Of a stretch of DNA of 64,000 nt, positions 1 to 9,763 are shown piece after piece. Positions within the stretch are counted from its first letter, which is position 1; the number at the start of each line of letters is the position of its first letter. Position numbers and translations under genes: made by a program. The notes beneath the pieces were generated by a model, which saw only the letters and a program-made list of their open reading frames with translations, had not been told where the DNA came from and searched no databases. The stretch spans positions 496,001 to 560,000 of the forward strand of contig NZ_JACHYC010000002.1 in assembly GCF_014192575.1 (NCBI RefSeq), given 5' to 3'. The stretch is from Variovorax sp. Sphag1AA (GTDB lineage: Bacteria; Pseudomonadota; Gammaproteobacteria; Burkholderiales; Burkholderiaceae_C).

Positions 1-1
1 C

Positions 2-682
2 GGCAACATGCGCTTCAAGAGCGCGATCAATCGCGCTCCGCGCCAGAAGACGCCCGGCTGGCCCGGCGAGAAAAAGAATCTCAAGCTCGAATTGAAGGTC
101 TTGGCCGATGTCGGGCTGCTAGGCATGCCCAACGCCGGCAAGTCGACGTTCATCAGCGCCGTTTCCAACGCGCGCCCGCGCGTGGCCGACTATCCCTTCA
201 CGACCCTTCACCCCAATCTCGGCGTTGTCCGAGTGGGGCCCGAGCAGAGTTTCGTCGTGGCTGATCTCCCCGGCCTGATCGAAGGCGCGTCAGAGGGCGC
301 GGGGCTGGGCCACCAATTCCTGCGTCATCTGCAGCGTACGCGTCTGTTGCTCCACGTTGTCGACCTGGCGCCGTTCGACGAAGGCGTCGATCCGGTGGCG
401 CAGGCCAAGGCCATCGTCGGAGAACTCAAGAAATACGATGCCACGCTGTACGAAAAGCCGCGTTGGCTGGTCCTCAACAAGCTGGACATGATCCCGGTCG
501 ACGAACGGGCCGCGCGGGTCAAGGATTTCGTCAAACGCCTTCGCTTCAAGGGACCGGTTTTCGAGATATCCGCGCTCACACGCGAGGGATGTGAGCCACT
601 TGTTCAGGCGGTTTATCAGCAGGTCAAGGCTCAGCAAGTAGCCGAGCAGCCACCTGCAGAAGTCGATCCGCGGTTCTCGTGA
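2..682 (+). CDS. obg: Obg family GTPase (5' part outside the window)
   Basis: Ribosome-associated GTPase acting in late 50S assembly and stress control. The left edge cuts the gene: the frame is open from base 2, and only the end of the glycine-rich Obg fold (FKSAINRAP) plus the whole G domain is visible. The P-loop GMPNAGKS lies at nt 122-145, switch [10 protein letters not shown] near nt 263, NKLD near nt 476, and the ISALTREG motif follows. Obg proteins are usually 340-370 residues, so about 130 residues are missing. The protein ends soon after the G domain, so there is no sign of the C-terminal OCT domain found in some relatives. proB follows after 50 bp, the usual Burkholderiales order. 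Confidence 0.95.
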   Translation, partial: GNMRFKSAINRAPRQKTPGWPGEKKNLKLELKVLADVGLLGMPNAGKSTFISAVSNARPRVADYPFTTLHPNLGVVRVGPEQSFVVADLPGLIEGASEGAGLGHQFLRHLQRTRLLLHVVDLAPFDEGVDPVAQAKAIVGELKKYDATLYEKPRWLVLNKLDMIPVDERAARVKDFVKRLRFKGPVFEISALTREGCEPLVQAVYQQVKAQQVAEQPPAEVDPRFS

Positions 683-732
683 CTTTGTAATTCCAATGGT
701 CGCCCCGGCGGTGGCCGTTCAACTGCATCAAG

Positions 733-1893
733 ATGGCCTTCGCTTCCATGACACCGAGCTCTGGTTCTGCCGCACTTCGTGACGCTCGTCGCATCGTTGT
801 CAAGGTGGGCTCAAGCCTTGTCACCAATGAAGGCCGCGGCCTGGATGAGAACGCCATCGGCGAATGGTGCCGTCAACTGGCGACTTTGGTTCGCGACGGG
901 CGCGAAGTGGTCATGGTGTCGAGTGGTGCGATCGCAGAAGGAATGAAGCGACTCGGGTGGCGTGTCCGTCCGCACGAGGTCCATGAACTCCAGGCCGCCG
1001 CTGCCGTTGGCCAGATGGGCTTGGCACAGATCTACGAAACCAAGCTCCGCGAGAACGGCCTCGGAAGTGCGCAGGTCTTACTCACGCACGCTGATCTGGC
1101 CGACCGCGAGCGCTATCTGAATGCGCGCACCACCCTCGTGACGCTGCTGGCGCTGGGCGTGGTGCCGGTCATCAATGAAAACGACACCGTCGTCAACGAC
1201 GAGATCAAGTTTGGCGACAACGACACGCTTGGCGCGCTAGTCGCCAACCTCGTGGAAGCCGATGCATTGGTCATCCTGACGGACCAGAAGGGCCTGTTCA
1301 CTGCCGACCCGCGAAAAGACCCGGAAGCTCGCTTCGTTCACGAAGCGATCGCCGGCGACCCTGCGCTGGAGGTCATGGCTGGCGGCGCCGGTAGCAGCAT
1401 CGGGAGGGGCGGAATGATCACCAAGATCCTCGCGGCCAAGCGCGCGGCGGGGTCGGGCGCCTCGACGGTGATCGCCTGGGGGCGCGAGCCCGACGCGCTT
1501 CTGCGGCTGACTCGCGGGGAGTCCATCGGCACCCTTCTGCTCGCGCAGACCGCCAAGCATCAGGCGCGCAAGCGGTGGATGGCCGATCACCTGCAGTTGC
1601 GCGGTGCCGTCTCCGTAGACGCCGGCGCAGCAGCCAAGGTGCGCGGAGAAGGCAAGAGCTTGCTGCCGATCGGCATGACCGGAGTCGAAGGCGACTTTTC
1701 TCGTGGCGATGTCATCGCGATCCGCGACGAGCAGGGATTCGAGCTGGCTCGGGGGTTGGCGAACTACTCGAGCGCAGAGGCACGCTTGCTATGTCGCAAG
1801 CCGTCGTCCGAGTTCGAGCGCCTTCTCGGCTATGTCGCCGAGGCCGAGATGGTCCATCGGGACAACATGGTCCTGATGCCTGACGGGCGCTGA
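733..1893 (+). CDS. proB: Glutamate 5-kinase
   Basis: Phosphorylates L-glutamate with ATP, the first step of proline synthesis in the cytoplasm. The N-terminal amino-acid-kinase domain shows [19 protein letters not shown], the substrate-binding INENDTV stretch and GRGGMITK. The last ~95 residues form a PUA domain, typical of full-length ProB (386 residues here; E. coli has 367). No clear Shine-Dalgarno marks the start: an in-frame ATG at 748 would give 381 residues and is equally possible. It lies 50 bp after obg and probably shares its transcript. It converges with the CNP1-like gene, with only 4 bases between the stops. Confidence 0.94.
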   Translation: MAFASMTPSSGSAALRDARRIVVKVGSSLVTNEGRGLDENAIGEWCRQLATLVRDGREVVMVSSGAIAEGMKRLGWRVRPHEVHELQAAAAVGQMGLAQIYETKLRENGLGSAQVLLTHADLADRERYLNARTTLVTLLALGVVPVINENDTVVNDEIKFGDNDTLGALVANLVEADALVILTDQKGLFTADPRKDPEARFVHEAIAGDPALEVMAGGAGSSIGRGGMITKILAAKRAAGSGASTVIAWGREPDALLRLTRGESIGTLLLAQTAKHQARKRWMADHLQLRGAVSVDAGAAAKVRGEGKSLLPIGMTGVEGDFSRGDVIAIRDEQGFELARGLANYSSAEARLLCRKPSSEFERLLGYVAEAEMVHRDNMVLMPDGR

Positions 1894-1897
1894 TCGC

Positions 1898-2398
1898 CTA
1901 TTCAACTTCGCGGATTGGCGTCTTCAGGTAGCGGACCATTTCGCCGACAGACCCGCGCGGTGCGTGACCGCGACACAGCCCCTGGCTGGCCAGGGCCTGG
2001 GTGTGGCGCGAGGTTCGATCGCTGATCCGCTTCCACTCAGGATTCTGGGCGGATTCCCACGTTCCATTGCTGGTAAAGCGCGCGTAGCTCTTGTACTCGT
2101 CAGTGGCGCAGTGCACGCCCTCGTAGAAGGCGTTGAATCCGCCGCCTTCCTTGTTGGTGGCGACGACCACGTAGCGGACGACCCCATCGCCAGTCACCTT
2201 GATTGTGTTCGGGTCGACGCCGAACTTCAGGCTCGAGTACTTCGGCATCTCTATGTCGACCAGCTTGTCCTGATTGAAGGCGGGAGGCGGCGGAGCCTCC
2301 GATTCTTTCCAGTCGGAATCTCCGAAAAGCTCGGCATTCGCAAGTCCGGAGGCGCCGAGAACACAGGCAAGTAGAACGCCCCGGCTAGCGCGGAGCAT
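1898..2398 (-). CDS. CNP1-like family secreted protein of unknown function
   Basis: Resembles the CNP1-like family (Pfam CNP1), exported proteobacterial proteins with no established function. From the ATG at 2398 the protein begins [18 protein letters not shown] and reaches ANA/E, a good signal peptide. Upstream in-frame starts at 2428 and 2443 would bury this signal behind 10-15 residues and overlap rppH further. The mature part contains [19 protein letters not shown] and one central and one late cysteine ([19 protein letters not shown]). With the chosen start it overlaps the rppH 3' end by 14 bases on the same strand, so the two genes are probably co-transcribed. Confidence 0.8.
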   Translation of the reverse strand: MLRASRGVLLACVLGASGLANAELFGDSDWKESEAPPPPAFNQDKLVDIEMPKYSSLKFGVDPNTIKVTGDGVVRYVVVATNKEGGGFNAFYEGVHCATDEYKSYARFTSNGTWESAQNPEWKRISDRTSRHTQALASQGLCRGHAPRGSVGEMVRYLKTPIREVE

Positions 2399-3041
2399 GC
2401 AACGGGTCGCTTGTGGGGGGAGGCTCATTCGCAAGATTGGCATTCGGATTGGGATCGAAGCTGGCGCCGGGCGGCAGCTCGAAGGTCGGTTCGTGGCCCG
2501 GTCCGGGCGGATGTCGCTCGAATTCGCGGGCGCGCACGTTGCTTCGCAGGAAGCGATTGCGAAAGTCCTGTCGCGGCAGGTAGCGGGCGAGTTCCGTCAG
2601 CGCCATTTCATAGACGCCGCGCTTGAATTCGACAACGACGTCCAGCGGCACCCAGTAGTCGTGCCAACGCCATGCGTCGAATTCCGGATGATCTGTGGCA
2701 CGCAGGTTCAGGTCCCAGTCGTGCCCGATCAATTGCAGTAGATACCAGATTTGCTTCTGGCCTTTGTAGTGGCCGCGTGCGTCACGGCGGATGAACCGAT
2801 CCGGCACCTCGTAGCGCAACCAGTCGCGGGTACGGGCCACGATGCGCACATGCTCCGGGTGGAGACCTACTTCCTCATGCAGCTCCCGGAACATGGCCTG
2901 CTCGGGACTCTCGCCGCGATCGATGCCGCCTTGCGGAAACTGCCAGGAATGGGTGCGGATTCGCTTGCCCCAGAAAACCTGGTTTCTCTGGTTGAGCAGG
3001 ATGATGCCGACGTTGGGCCTGAAGCCGTCCCGGTCGAGCAT
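2385..3041 (-). CDS. rppH: RNA pyrophosphohydrolase (Nudix)
   Basis: Removes pyrophosphate from the 5' end of mRNAs and so triggers decay. The Nudix box fills residues 38-60 (GGIDRGES...REL.EEVGL), preceded by the [11 protein letters not shown] start and followed by [10 protein letters not shown], both typical of RppH. At 218 residues it is longer than the E. coli enzyme (176); the surplus is a Pro/Asn-rich C-terminal tail ([16 protein letters not shown] and on) that looks disordered. I use the ATG at 3041: the only upstream in-frame start is a TTG at 3047, and GGGG lies a suitable distance ahead of the ATG. It is divergent from proS. Confidence 0.93.
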   Translation of the reverse strand: MLDRDGFRPNVGIILLNQRNQVFWGKRIRTHSWQFPQGGIDRGESPEQAMFRELHEEVGLHPEHVRIVARTRDWLRYEVPDRFIRRDARGHYKGQKQIWYLLQLIGHDWDLNLRATDHPEFDAWRWHDYWVPLDVVVEFKRGVYEMALTELARYLPRQDFRNRFLRSNVRAREFERHPPGPGHEPTFELPPGASFDPNPNANLANEPPPTSDPLHAPR

Positions 3042-3070
3042 AATCAAACCCCAATTTTTGAACTGAGTCG

Positions 3071-3098
3071 ATTATGCCTGCCGAGTTGCGCAGGGCAA
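3071..3098 (-). promoter_or_regulatory. Putative sigma-70 promoter of rppH
   Basis: Read on the minus strand, TTGCCC (3098-3093), a 16-base spacer and CATAAT (3076-3071) match the vegetative consensus at 4 and 5 of 6 positions. Transcription would begin near 3064, giving a leader of about 23 bases to the ATG at 3041. Confidence 0.4.
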
Positions 3099-3162
3099 GC
3101 GGCCAGTCCCGGGGCCCCGAGGCCCGTCCATTGCCCCCCAACCTCTAGACTTTGCGCGCCCG

Positions 3163-4911
3163 ATGAAAGCTTCCCAGTTCTTTATCTCCACCCTCAAGGA
3201 AGCACCGGCCGATGCCGAAGTCGTCAGTCACCGCCTCATGATGCGGGCCGGCATGATCAAGAAGCTGGGCACCGGGATTTACACCTACATGCCGATGGGC
3301 CTGCGCGTGATCCGCAAGGTCGAGGCGATCGTGCGCGAGGAAATGAATCGCGCCGGGGCGGTCGAGTTGACGATGCCGGTGGTCCAGCCGTCTGAATTCT
3401 GGGAAGAGAGCGGACGCTTCCAGGCCTATGGGCCGGAACTCCTCCGCATCAAGGACCGGCATGACCGCTCCTTCGTGATCCAGCCGACCAGCGAAGAGGT
3501 CGTCACCGACATCGCCCGCCAGGAAATCCGCAGCTACAAGCAGCTGCCGAAGAACTTCTACCAGATCCAGACCAAGTTCCGCGATGAACGGCGCCCGCGC
3601 TTCGGCTTGATGCGTGGCCGCGAGTTCATCATGAAGGACGCCTACAGCTTCGACCGGGATCTGGACAGCGCCAAGGCCAGCTACAAGGTGATGGCCGACG
3701 CCTACCGGAAGATCTTCGATCGATTCGGCCTGCGCTATCGGGCCGTGGCTGCAGACAGCGGCGCGATCGGCGGCGACGTGAGCCAGGAATTCCAGGTCAT
3801 CGCCGCGACGGGTGAGGACGCCATCGTCTACTGCCCGGACAGCGATTACGCCGCCAACATGGAAAAGGCCGAGGCACTGGCGCCGGCCGGCCCGCGTCCC
3901 GCCGCGAGCAAGCCGCTGACCAAGACGCCGACGCCGGGCAAGGCCACCTGCGAAGACGTGGCCGAGCTGCTGGGCGTCCCACTTTCGACCACGGTGAAGT
4001 CGCTGGTCCTCGCGACCGACATCCTCGATGAGGCTGGCGAGATCAAGGGCGCAGACGTCTGGCTGTTGCTGCTTCGCGGTGACCATGACATGAACGAGAT
4101 CAAGGTCAGCAAGGTTCCGGGGCTCGACAAGGGCTTCCGTTTTGCGACTGTCACCGAAATCGAGGACCATTTCGGCTGCAAGCCGGGCTACCTCGGGCCG
4201 TTGAACCTCAAGCAGCCTGTCAAGATCGTCGTCGACCGCGAAGTGGCCGTCATGGCCGACTGGATCTGCGGCGCCAATGAAGTCGACTTCCACATCACCG
4301 GCGTCAACTGGGGCCGTGATCTGCCGGAGCCCGATGCGGTGGCCGATCTCCGCAACGTGGTCGCCGGCGATCGGTCGCCCGACGGAAAGGGTGTCCTCGC
4401 CATCGAGCGCGGCATTGAAGTCGGCCATGTGTTCGTGCTCGGCACCAAGTACAGCAAGCCGATGAACGCGACCTTCCTCGACGAAGCGGGCAAGCCCCAG
4501 TTCCTCGAAATGGGCTGCTACGGCATCGGCGTCACCCGTCTGCCGGCCGCCGCGATCGAGCAAAACAACGACGAGCGCGGGATCATCTGGCCCGACGCGA
4601 TCGCCCCGTTCACCGTCGTCGTCTGCCCGATCGGCATGGACCGCAGCGCCGAGGTCAAGACGGCGGCCGAAGCGCTCTACGGGCAGCTCCTGGCAGCCGG
4701 TGTCGACGTGCTGCTCGACGACCGTGGCGAGCGGCCTGGCGCCATGTTCGCCGACTGGGAGCTGATCGGCGTGCCACATCGCGTGGTGATCTCCGATCGT
4801 GGCCTGAAAGAAGGCCAGTTCGAATACCAGCACCGCCGCGATACCTCCGCAACCAAGGTGTCGGTTGCCGGCATCGCGGATTTCATCACCGGCAAACTGG
4901 CTGCCGCATGA
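3163..4911 (+). CDS. proS: Prolyl-tRNA synthetase, bacterial type with editing domain
   Basis: Charges tRNA-Pro. This class II synthetase shows motif 2 at residues 139-155 ([17 protein letters not shown]) and motif 3 near 454 ([14 protein letters not shown]). Between them, roughly residues 225-400, lies the INS editing domain that clears mischarged Ala-tRNA-Pro ([24 protein letters not shown]). The anticodon-binding domain is C-terminal ([18 protein letters not shown]). Its 582 residues fit the bacterial form (E. coli 572). There is no obvious Shine-Dalgarno, and a CTAGACT hexamer-like element sits only 10 bases ahead of the ATG, so the leader may be very short. The stop overlaps the next start (ATGA). 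Confidence 0.97.
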   Translation: MKASQFFISTLKEAPADAEVVSHRLMMRAGMIKKLGTGIYTYMPMGLRVIRKVEAIVREEMNRAGAVELTMPVVQPSEFWEESGRFQAYGPELLRIKDRHDRSFVIQPTSEEVVTDIARQEIRSYKQLPKNFYQIQTKFRDERRPRFGLMRGREFIMKDAYSFDRDLDSAKASYKVMADAYRKIFDRFGLRYRAVAADSGAIGGDVSQEFQVIAATGEDAIVYCPDSDYAANMEKAEALAPAGPRPAASKPLTKTPTPGKATCEDVAELLGVPLSTTVKSLVLATDILDEAGEIKGADVWLLLLRGDHDMNEIKVSKVPGLDKGFRFATVTEIEDHFGCKPGYLGPLNLKQPVKIVVDREVAVMADWICGANEVDFHITGVNWGRDLPEPDAVADLRNVVAGDRSPDGKGVLAIERGIEVGHVFVLGTKYSKPMNATFLDEAGKPQFLEMGCYGIGVTRLPAAAIEQNNDERGIIWPDAIAPFTVVVCPIGMDRSAEVKTAAEALYGQLLAAGVDVLLDDRGERPGAMFADWELIGVPHRVVISDRGLKEGQFEYQHRRDTSATKVSVAGIADFITGKLAAA

Positions 4912-5567
4912 ACCCCGTGGCGCCGATGGATGCGCCCGGACTTTCGAGACGCCTGTGCCTCGGCGGTGCTGCGGCCGGGGTGCTGACCCTGGCGCTGCCG
5001 ACGCCGGCCCTGGCGGGTGCGCAGATCGAGGAACCGCTGATCGATTCGGTGCGAACGGCACTGAGCGCCGCAATCCGGAACAACGCGCCGCCGGTGCCTG
5101 AGTTCAAGGACACCGAGTCGCGCCTGGCCTATCTGCGGTGGCTCGGCGAGATGAGCGAGCGGCTCAAGAAGAAACTGCCCGATTGGCCGACCCGCAAAGA
5201 ATTCCTCCAGACCGTCTGGTACGAGTCCCGACGCGCCGGCCTCGATGTAAGCCTCGTGCTCGGGCTGGTTCAGGTGGAGAGCAATTTCCGCAAGTTCGCA
5301 GTCTCGAGCGCCGGGGCCCGCGGCTACATGCAGGTCATGCCGTTCTGGACTCGGTCGATTGGCGACAGCGATCCGTCCAAGCTCTTCCACATGCAAACCA
5401 ATCTGCGGTTTGGCTGCGTGATCCTGCGCCATTACCTCGACCGCGAGGCGGGCGATCTCTTCATGACGCTTGGCCGCTACAACGGCAGCCGCGGGAAGTC
5501 GCCTTACCCGAGCGCCGTCTTCGCGAACCAGCGCCTGTGGGTCTTCAAGGAATCGCGGCCGGACTGA
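4908..5567 (+). CDS. Lytic transglycosylase, SLT domain
   Basis: Predicted murein lytic transglycosylase that cleaves peptidoglycan in the periplasm. The N-terminus carries a twin-arginine-like signal ([20 protein letters not shown], cleaved near ALAGA). The goose-type lysozyme fold is seen in VQVESNF, with the catalytic Glu at residue 124, then [12 protein letters not shown] and the TLGRYNGS motif near the end. At 219 residues it is a short single-domain enzyme close to the MltE/Slt catalytic module. The start ATG overlaps the proS stop, so it is translationally coupled to proS. Its 3' end overlaps the convergent CNNM/CBS gene by 23 bases. Confidence 0.9.
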   Translation: MNPVAPMDAPGLSRRLCLGGAAAGVLTLALPTPALAGAQIEEPLIDSVRTALSAAIRNNAPPVPEFKDTESRLAYLRWLGEMSERLKKKLPDWPTRKEFLQTVWYESRRAGLDVSLVLGLVQVESNFRKFAVSSAGARGYMQVMPFWTRSIGDSDPSKLFHMQTNLRFGCVILRHYLDREAGDLFMTLGRYNGSRGKSPYPSAVFANQRLWVFKESRPD

Positions 5568-6891
5568 GGCCCGCGCCAGAGACCAGATCGGCCGTCGCCG
5601 CGGGCTTGCCACGGGTGACCATGACCTGGTCAATACGGAAGCTGTCCACGTCCATCACCTCGAAGGTGTAGCCCGCCCAAGTCACGCTGTCCGTCCGCTT
5701 GGGCACACGCCGCAGCATCACCATCAGGAACCCGGCGAGGGTTTCGTATTCGTCGCGGTGCGGCAGTTCTTCGAGATCGAGCGCGCGCATCACGTCCTGG
5801 ATCGGCGTCACGCCGTCGATCAGCCATGAGTTCTCGTCGCGCTTCACGATCTGCTGCTCCTCGTCCTGCGCGCCGACCAGATCGCCCATCACGGTGCTCA
5901 TCACGTCGTTGAGCGTGATCACGCCCACGACCAGGCTGTACTCGTTCACGATGATCGCGAAGTCTTCGTGTACCTGCCGGAACTGTTCCAGCACTTCGGT
6001 GAGCGAGAGCCGGTCGGGCACCACCAGCGCCTTGTGCAGCGGAAGGCCATGGTCGAACGAAAGCGGCTGACCGCTCAATACGCGCTGGAACATGTCCTTG
6101 GCATCGACATAGCCCAGCACATGGTCGATGTCACCGTCGCACACCGGATAGGCGGAGAAGGGCTCGGCCACGATGCGGGCGCGCAGGACAGATTCGGGCT
6201 CGTCCCTGAGGAACCAGGCGATGCGGTCGCGCGAGGTCATTACGCTGCTCACAAGACGGGTGTCGAGCTCGAAGACATTCGCGATCACTTGCTGTTCCCG
6301 CTGCGCGAGCACGCCGGCCTGGGCGCCGGCTTCCGTCATCGCGAGGATGTCGGCGGATGTGATCTTGTCATCGCGCTGTGCCGGCATGCCGAGCAGCTTG
6401 AAAAGCAGGTCCGTGCTGACGGTGAAGAGCCAGACCAGCGGCTTGAACGTGGTGATCAGCATCCCCATCGGCCCGACGATCCGCACTGCGAGCCGCTCGG
6501 GATTGCTCATCCCGAGCCGCTTCGGAAACAGGTCGGCGAAGATCAGGAAGATCGCGATGATCGTGATGAATGAAGCGAGGAACGCGGCGGTCTGCGAGGC
6601 TTTCGGGCTGAGCCACAGGTCGAACAGATCCGCGAAATAGGGGCTCAACGAACCTTCGCCAACGACACCGCCCAGAATCGCGACGGCGTTGAGCCCGATC
6701 TGCACCACGGTGAAATAGTGGCTTGGCTGTTCCTGCATGCGCAGCACGCGCTCGGCGCGCAGATCTCCCTCGTCGGCCATCTGGCGGAGGCGCAGGCGAC
6801 GCGATGCCGCGAGGGAGATCTCGGCAAGGGAGAAAAATGCACTCGTCGCGATCAGCGCAACGATGACCAGCAGGCTTTGGGTCAGGGTCAT
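5545..6891 (-). CDS. HlyC/CorC (CNNM-CBS) family membrane protein
   Basis: Inner-membrane protein of the CNNM/CorC family; some relatives export Mg2+/Co2+ or polyamines (PaeA/YtfL), and the substrate here is unknown. The first ~180 residues hold the CNNM domain with about four membrane segments (SLLVIVALIATSAFFSLAEI, FLASFITIIAIFLIFADLFP, MLITTFKPLVWLFTV). A CBS pair follows (VFELDTRLVSSVMTSRD to GVITLNDVM), then the C-terminal CorC_HlyC domain (SWLIDGVTPIQDVMRAL). I prefer the ATG at 6891 (MTLTQSLLVIV); one at 6915 adds eight residues. It follows the AAA ATPase gene on the same strand. Confidence 0.9.
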   Translation of the reverse strand: MTLTQSLLVIVALIATSAFFSLAEISLAASRRLRLRQMADEGDLRAERVLRMQEQPSHYFTVVQIGLNAVAILGGVVGEGSLSPYFADLFDLWLSPKASQTAAFLASFITIIAIFLIFADLFPKRLGMSNPERLAVRIVGPMGMLITTFKPLVWLFTVSTDLLFKLLGMPAQRDDKITSADILAMTEAGAQAGVLAQREQQVIANVFELDTRLVSSVMTSRDRIAWFLRDEPESVLRARIVAEPFSAYPVCDGDIDHVLGYVDAKDMFQRVLSGQPLSFDHGLPLHKALVVPDRLSLTEVLEQFRQVHEDFAIIVNEYSLVVGVITLNDVMSTVMGDLVGAQDEEQQIVKRDENSWLIDGVTPIQDVMRALDLEELPHRDEYETLAGFLMVMLRRVPKRTDSVTWAGYTFEVMDVDSFRIDQVMVTRGKPAATADLVSGAGLSPAAIP

Positions 6892-6964
6892 AGGTCGGTC
6901 GTCGAAGACCGACATGGTGCCACGAGCGGCGGGCGCTCAGCCGTGAAAGCGCCTCATCGCGAAG

Positions 6965-7957
6965 CTACTGGACAAAACCCATGCGGGTGCGTTGCGCGCC
7001 TGCCCTTGGAAGGTCCTCCACGCGCACCTCGTCGCGGCAGGCGAGACGGGCATTGCCGAAGCCGGTCATCAGTGCGCGTCGCATCTCGCGCGGGGCGAGC
7101 GTGGCGAGCAGGTCCAGCACGTCGTTCGACGGTTCGGGCGACAGCAGGCGGCCCCAATCATGGTCGCCGCGGATCGACGCGTAGAGCTGGCGTGCGATCT
7201 GCCGGGAGGCCTCGGGCGAGGGCGCCTCGATCTCGAAGACGTTCATGCGGTTCAGGATCGGCTCGGGAATGCTGCGTTCGTCGTTCGCCGTCGTGATCCA
7301 GATGACTTGGCTGGCATCGATCGGCACTTCGGCGAATTCATCGACGAAGGCGTGCGCGGTGTCGTGCTCCAGCAGGTTGTAGAGCGCGCCGAGCGGGTCG
7401 TACTGGCTGTCCGCACCGGCCTTGTCGATCTCGTCGATGACCATCACCGGATTCGCGTACTGACCATCCACGAGCGCCTCGAACACCTTGCCGGGCTTCG
7501 CGCCCTTCCATTGCGAAGAAGCGCCGGAGAGCAGCCAGCCAGCCGTCATCGAATTCATCGGTACGAGCGACATACCGGTTCCGAGCAGCTCGGCGAGCTT
7601 CTTCGCAAAGTGGGTCTTGCCGATGCCGGGCGGGCCGAGCAGCAGCATGGGCGTTACTTCGAGCCCGTCACGGCTGTCCTGCGAGAGTGCGACGTGGCGC
7701 CGCACATCGTCGAGCACTTCGGTGAAATTGGGGAGTTGCGCGTAGAGGCCGGACATCTCCGGCACACCGCTGGGTTTGACCTGGAAGCGATCGGGGCCGC
7801 GCTCCAGCATGCGTTCGTAGGTGGTGCGCAGATGTTCGTGATCGTGATCCGGCAGCTTGGCGAGCCTGCGCTCGACATCCTGCGTCTGGAAAACGCTGCG
7901 CAGGCTGGCGACCGGCAACTGGAACGACGACGCTGGCACGAGACTGCGGGAATCCAT
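6965..7957 (-). CDS. AAA ATPase, Lon-like ATPase domain without protease
   Basis: A 330-residue AAA+ protein. Walker A GPPGIGKTH lies at residues 108-116, Walker B IDEID at 174-178, sensor 1 in VIWITTAND, and an arginine-finger-like stretch in EPILNRMNVFE. The ATPase core most resembles that of Lon, but the chain ends before any Ser-Lys protease domain, and the ~95-residue N-terminal part is not a Lon substrate domain I recognise. The ATG at 7957 is preceded by GGAGGTG at good spacing, which decides it against the ATG at 7978. Substrate and partner are unknown. It sits between the cupin gene and the CNNM/CBS gene, all on the minus strand. Confidence 0.85.
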   Translation of the reverse strand: MDSRSLVPASSFQLPVASLRSVFQTQDVERRLAKLPDHDHEHLRTTYERMLERGPDRFQVKPSGVPEMSGLYAQLPNFTEVLDDVRRHVALSQDSRDGLEVTPMLLLGPPGIGKTHFAKKLAELLGTGMSLVPMNSMTAGWLLSGASSQWKGAKPGKVFEALVDGQYANPVMVIDEIDKAGADSQYDPLGALYNLLEHDTAHAFVDEFAEVPIDASQVIWITTANDERSIPEPILNRMNVFEIEAPSPEASRQIARQLYASIRGDHDWGRLLSPEPSNDVLDLLATLAPREMRRALMTGFGNARLACRDEVRVEDLPRAGAQRTRMGFVQ

Positions 7958-8055
7958 GGACACCTCCGTTTCAGACACTCGAACACAGCATAAGGCGTGC
8001 CCAGTGTCAGCGGGTGTCTATGTTTTCTCGGATTTGCGGAATCGTCGCGCGTAGG

Positions 8056-8556
8056 TCAAATACCGCCTTGCGGGTGCGTGGGGTCGACCCACAGCACCGA
8101 TTCAGGCTTTTCGACAGGCTCGATGTCGAGGTTGATCGCGACCGCCTCGCCGTCGCTGCGGCACAGCACGCACTCGAGCGCCTCGGTCTCGCTGGCGTTG
8201 ATTTCCTGGTGCGGCACGTAGGGCGGCACGTAGATGAAATCGCCGGGACCGGCTTCCGCCGTGTATTCGAGATGCTCGCCCCATCGCATGCGGGCGCGGC
8301 CCCGCACCACATAGATCACGGATTCGAGATGACCGTGATGGTGGGCGCCGGTCTTGGCATTCGCGTGGATGGTGACGGTGCCGGCCCAGAGCTTCTGGGC
8401 CCCGACGCGCGCGAAGTTGATCGCGGCTGCTCGGTTCATGCCCGGCGTCTGGGCGGTGTTGGTGTCGAGCTGGTTACCGGGGATGACGCGCACGCCGTCA
8501 TGTTTCCAGGCGCCCTCGTCGTGCGCATGGCCATGATCGGCGTGGTCGTGGCTCAT
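8056..8556 (-). CDS. Cupin-domain protein with His-rich N-terminus
   Basis: Single-domain cupin of 166 residues. Cupin motif 1 lies at about residues 70-86 (GAHHHGHLESVIYVVRG) and motif 2 at 103-119 (GDFIYVPPYVPHQ), giving the usual His/His/Glu/His metal site. The first 20 residues are unusually His-rich (MSHDHADHGHAHDEG), suggesting extra metal binding. Length and motifs match small sugar-isomerase-like or regulatory cupins, but no substrate can be assigned. The start follows the grxD stop with one base between them, so the two are probably translated from one mRNA, linking it loosely to iron-sulfur or metal handling. Confidence 0.82.
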   Translation of the reverse strand: MSHDHADHGHAHDEGAWKHDGVRVIPGNQLDTNTAQTPGMNRAAAINFARVGAQKLWAGTVTIHANAKTGAHHHGHLESVIYVVRGRARMRWGEHLEYTAEAGPGDFIYVPPYVPHQEINASETEALECVLCRSDGEAVAINLDIEPVEKPESVLWVDPTHPQGGI

Positions 8557-8557
8557 G

Positions 8558-8878
8558 TCAGGCGCTGGTGAGCATCTGCTGCAGCTCGCCGGATTCGTAC
8601 ATCTCCATCATGATGTCCGAACCGCCGACGAACTCGCCCTTCACATAGAGCTGGGGGATCGTTGGCCAGTTGCTGTATTCCTTGATGCCCTGGCGGATGG
8701 CATCGTCTTCCAGCACGTTGACGGTCTTCAGCGCCTTGGTGTCCACGCCGACGGCCTTGAGGATCTGGATCGCGCGACCGGAAAAGCCGCACATCGGAAA
8801 GCTGGCGTTGCCCTTCATGAAGAGCACAAGGTCGTTGGTCTTGACGAGATCGTCAATGCGTTGCTGGGCGTCGGACAT
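8558..8878 (-). CDS. grxD: Monothiol glutaredoxin, Grx4 family
   Basis: CGFS-type glutaredoxin that binds and transfers [2Fe-2S] clusters with glutathione, usually together with BolA proteins. The active site CGFS has its cysteine at residue 30, preceded by LFMKGNASFP and followed by the conserved WPTIPQLY and VGGSDIM motifs for glutathione binding. Its 106 residues are standard. AGGAG stands 6 bases before the ATG. It follows prmC after 30 bases on the minus strand, in the hemA-prfA-prmC-grxD order common in beta- and gammaproteobacteria. Confidence 0.96.
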   Translation of the reverse strand: MSDAQQRIDDLVKTNDLVLFMKGNASFPMCGFSGRAIQILKAVGVDTKALKTVNVLEDDAIRQGIKEYSNWPTIPQLYVKGEFVGGSDIMMEMYESGELQQMLTSA

Positions 8879-8908
8879 GGGAGCTCTCCTGAAATTGGGC
8901 TGGGCGGA

Positions 8909-9763
8909 TTATTTCACCGCGCGCCAGATCCCGCCGGAACATCTTGCGATGCCGGCGAGGTCGTCGCGGCTTTGGGATTCGGCGAAGCCGCGCTCCCGGA
9001 GCAGCTCCCGGACCGCCGCGCTCTGGTCGTAACCGTGTTCGAGCAGGAGCCATCCGCCATCCGCCAGGTGCGCCGGGGCGGCGTCGACGATGCGGCGGAT
9101 GTCGTCGAGTCCGTCGTCGCCGGAGACGAGGGCACCCTGCGGTTCATGTTGCAGCGCCGCAAGATGGATGTCTTCGCGAGCGATGTACGGCGGGTTCGAG
9201 ACGATCAGGTCATAGCCCGCGTCGGCGCCTGCGAGCCAGTCGGCCTGCTGGAAGCGCACCGGCAGGCCGAGCCGCTCTGCGTTGCCACGCGCGACGGCCA
9301 GTGCGTCGGCGCTGGCATCGACGGCGGTGACTTGCGCGTCCCGCCGCGCACGCTGGATGGCCAAGGCAATGGCGCCGCTGCCCGTGCCGAGATCGATCAC
9401 GGTCGGCGCGTCGCGGCCTTCGAGGCATTGCAGCGCCCAGTCGACCAGCGTCTCGGTATCGGGGCGCGGCACCAGCACGCGGGGGTCGACCTGCAGGCCG
9501 AGTCCATGGAACTCCTTCTCGCCGAGCAGATAGGCCGTCGGCTCGCCGGCCTTCCGGCGGGCACAAAGGCTCGCGTAGTTGGGCCACACGGCGTCGTCGA
9601 GCGGGTCGGTGTCATGCACCAGCAGCCAGGCCCGATCGGTCGTTTGACGTCCGAGCACATGCAGCAAGAGCAGTTGGGCATCGAGCCTGTCGATGCCCAT
9701 CGACGCTGCCGCGGACAGCATCGCAGCCGGCGTCGCGGGTGAAAGCGGATAGGTGGAGGTCAC
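8909..9763 (-). CDS. prmC: Release factor glutamine methyltransferase
   Basis: Methylates the GGQ glutamine of release factors RF1 and RF2 using S-adenosylmethionine. The SAM-binding motif [15 protein letters not shown] and the catalytic NPPY (residues 190-193) are clear, and the N-terminal helical domain ([13 protein letters not shown]) fits PrmC. The start is a GTG at 9763 whose last bases overlap the prfA stop (GTGA), giving 284 residues and tight coupling to the gene of its substrate. The open frame continues further upstream, but that part is the shadow of prfA and is not protein-like. Confidence 0.95.
   Translation of the reverse strand: MTSTYPLSPATPAAMLSAAASMGIDRLDAQLLLLHVLGRQTTDRAWLLVHDTDPLDDAVWPNYASLCARRKAGEPTAYLLGEKEFHGLGLQVDPRVLVPRPDTETLVDWALQCLEGRDAPTVIDLGTGSGAIALAIQRARRDAQVTAVDASADALAVARGNAERLGLPVRFQQADWLAGADAGYDLIVSNPPYIAREDIHLAALQHEPQGALVSGDDGLDDIRRIVDAAPAHLADGGWLLLEHGYDQSAAVRELLRERGFAESQSRDDLAGIARCSGGIWRAVK

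Noticed and set aside
2..682. obg as a truncated pseudogene
   Set aside because: The missing N-terminus is due to the window edge; the visible frame and all G motifs are intact.
3145..5073. 642-codon open frame on the minus strand opposite proS
   Set aside because: High GC keeps the opposite frame open; its translation is Arg/Asp/Val-biased with no domain, while the plus strand encodes a complete ProRS.
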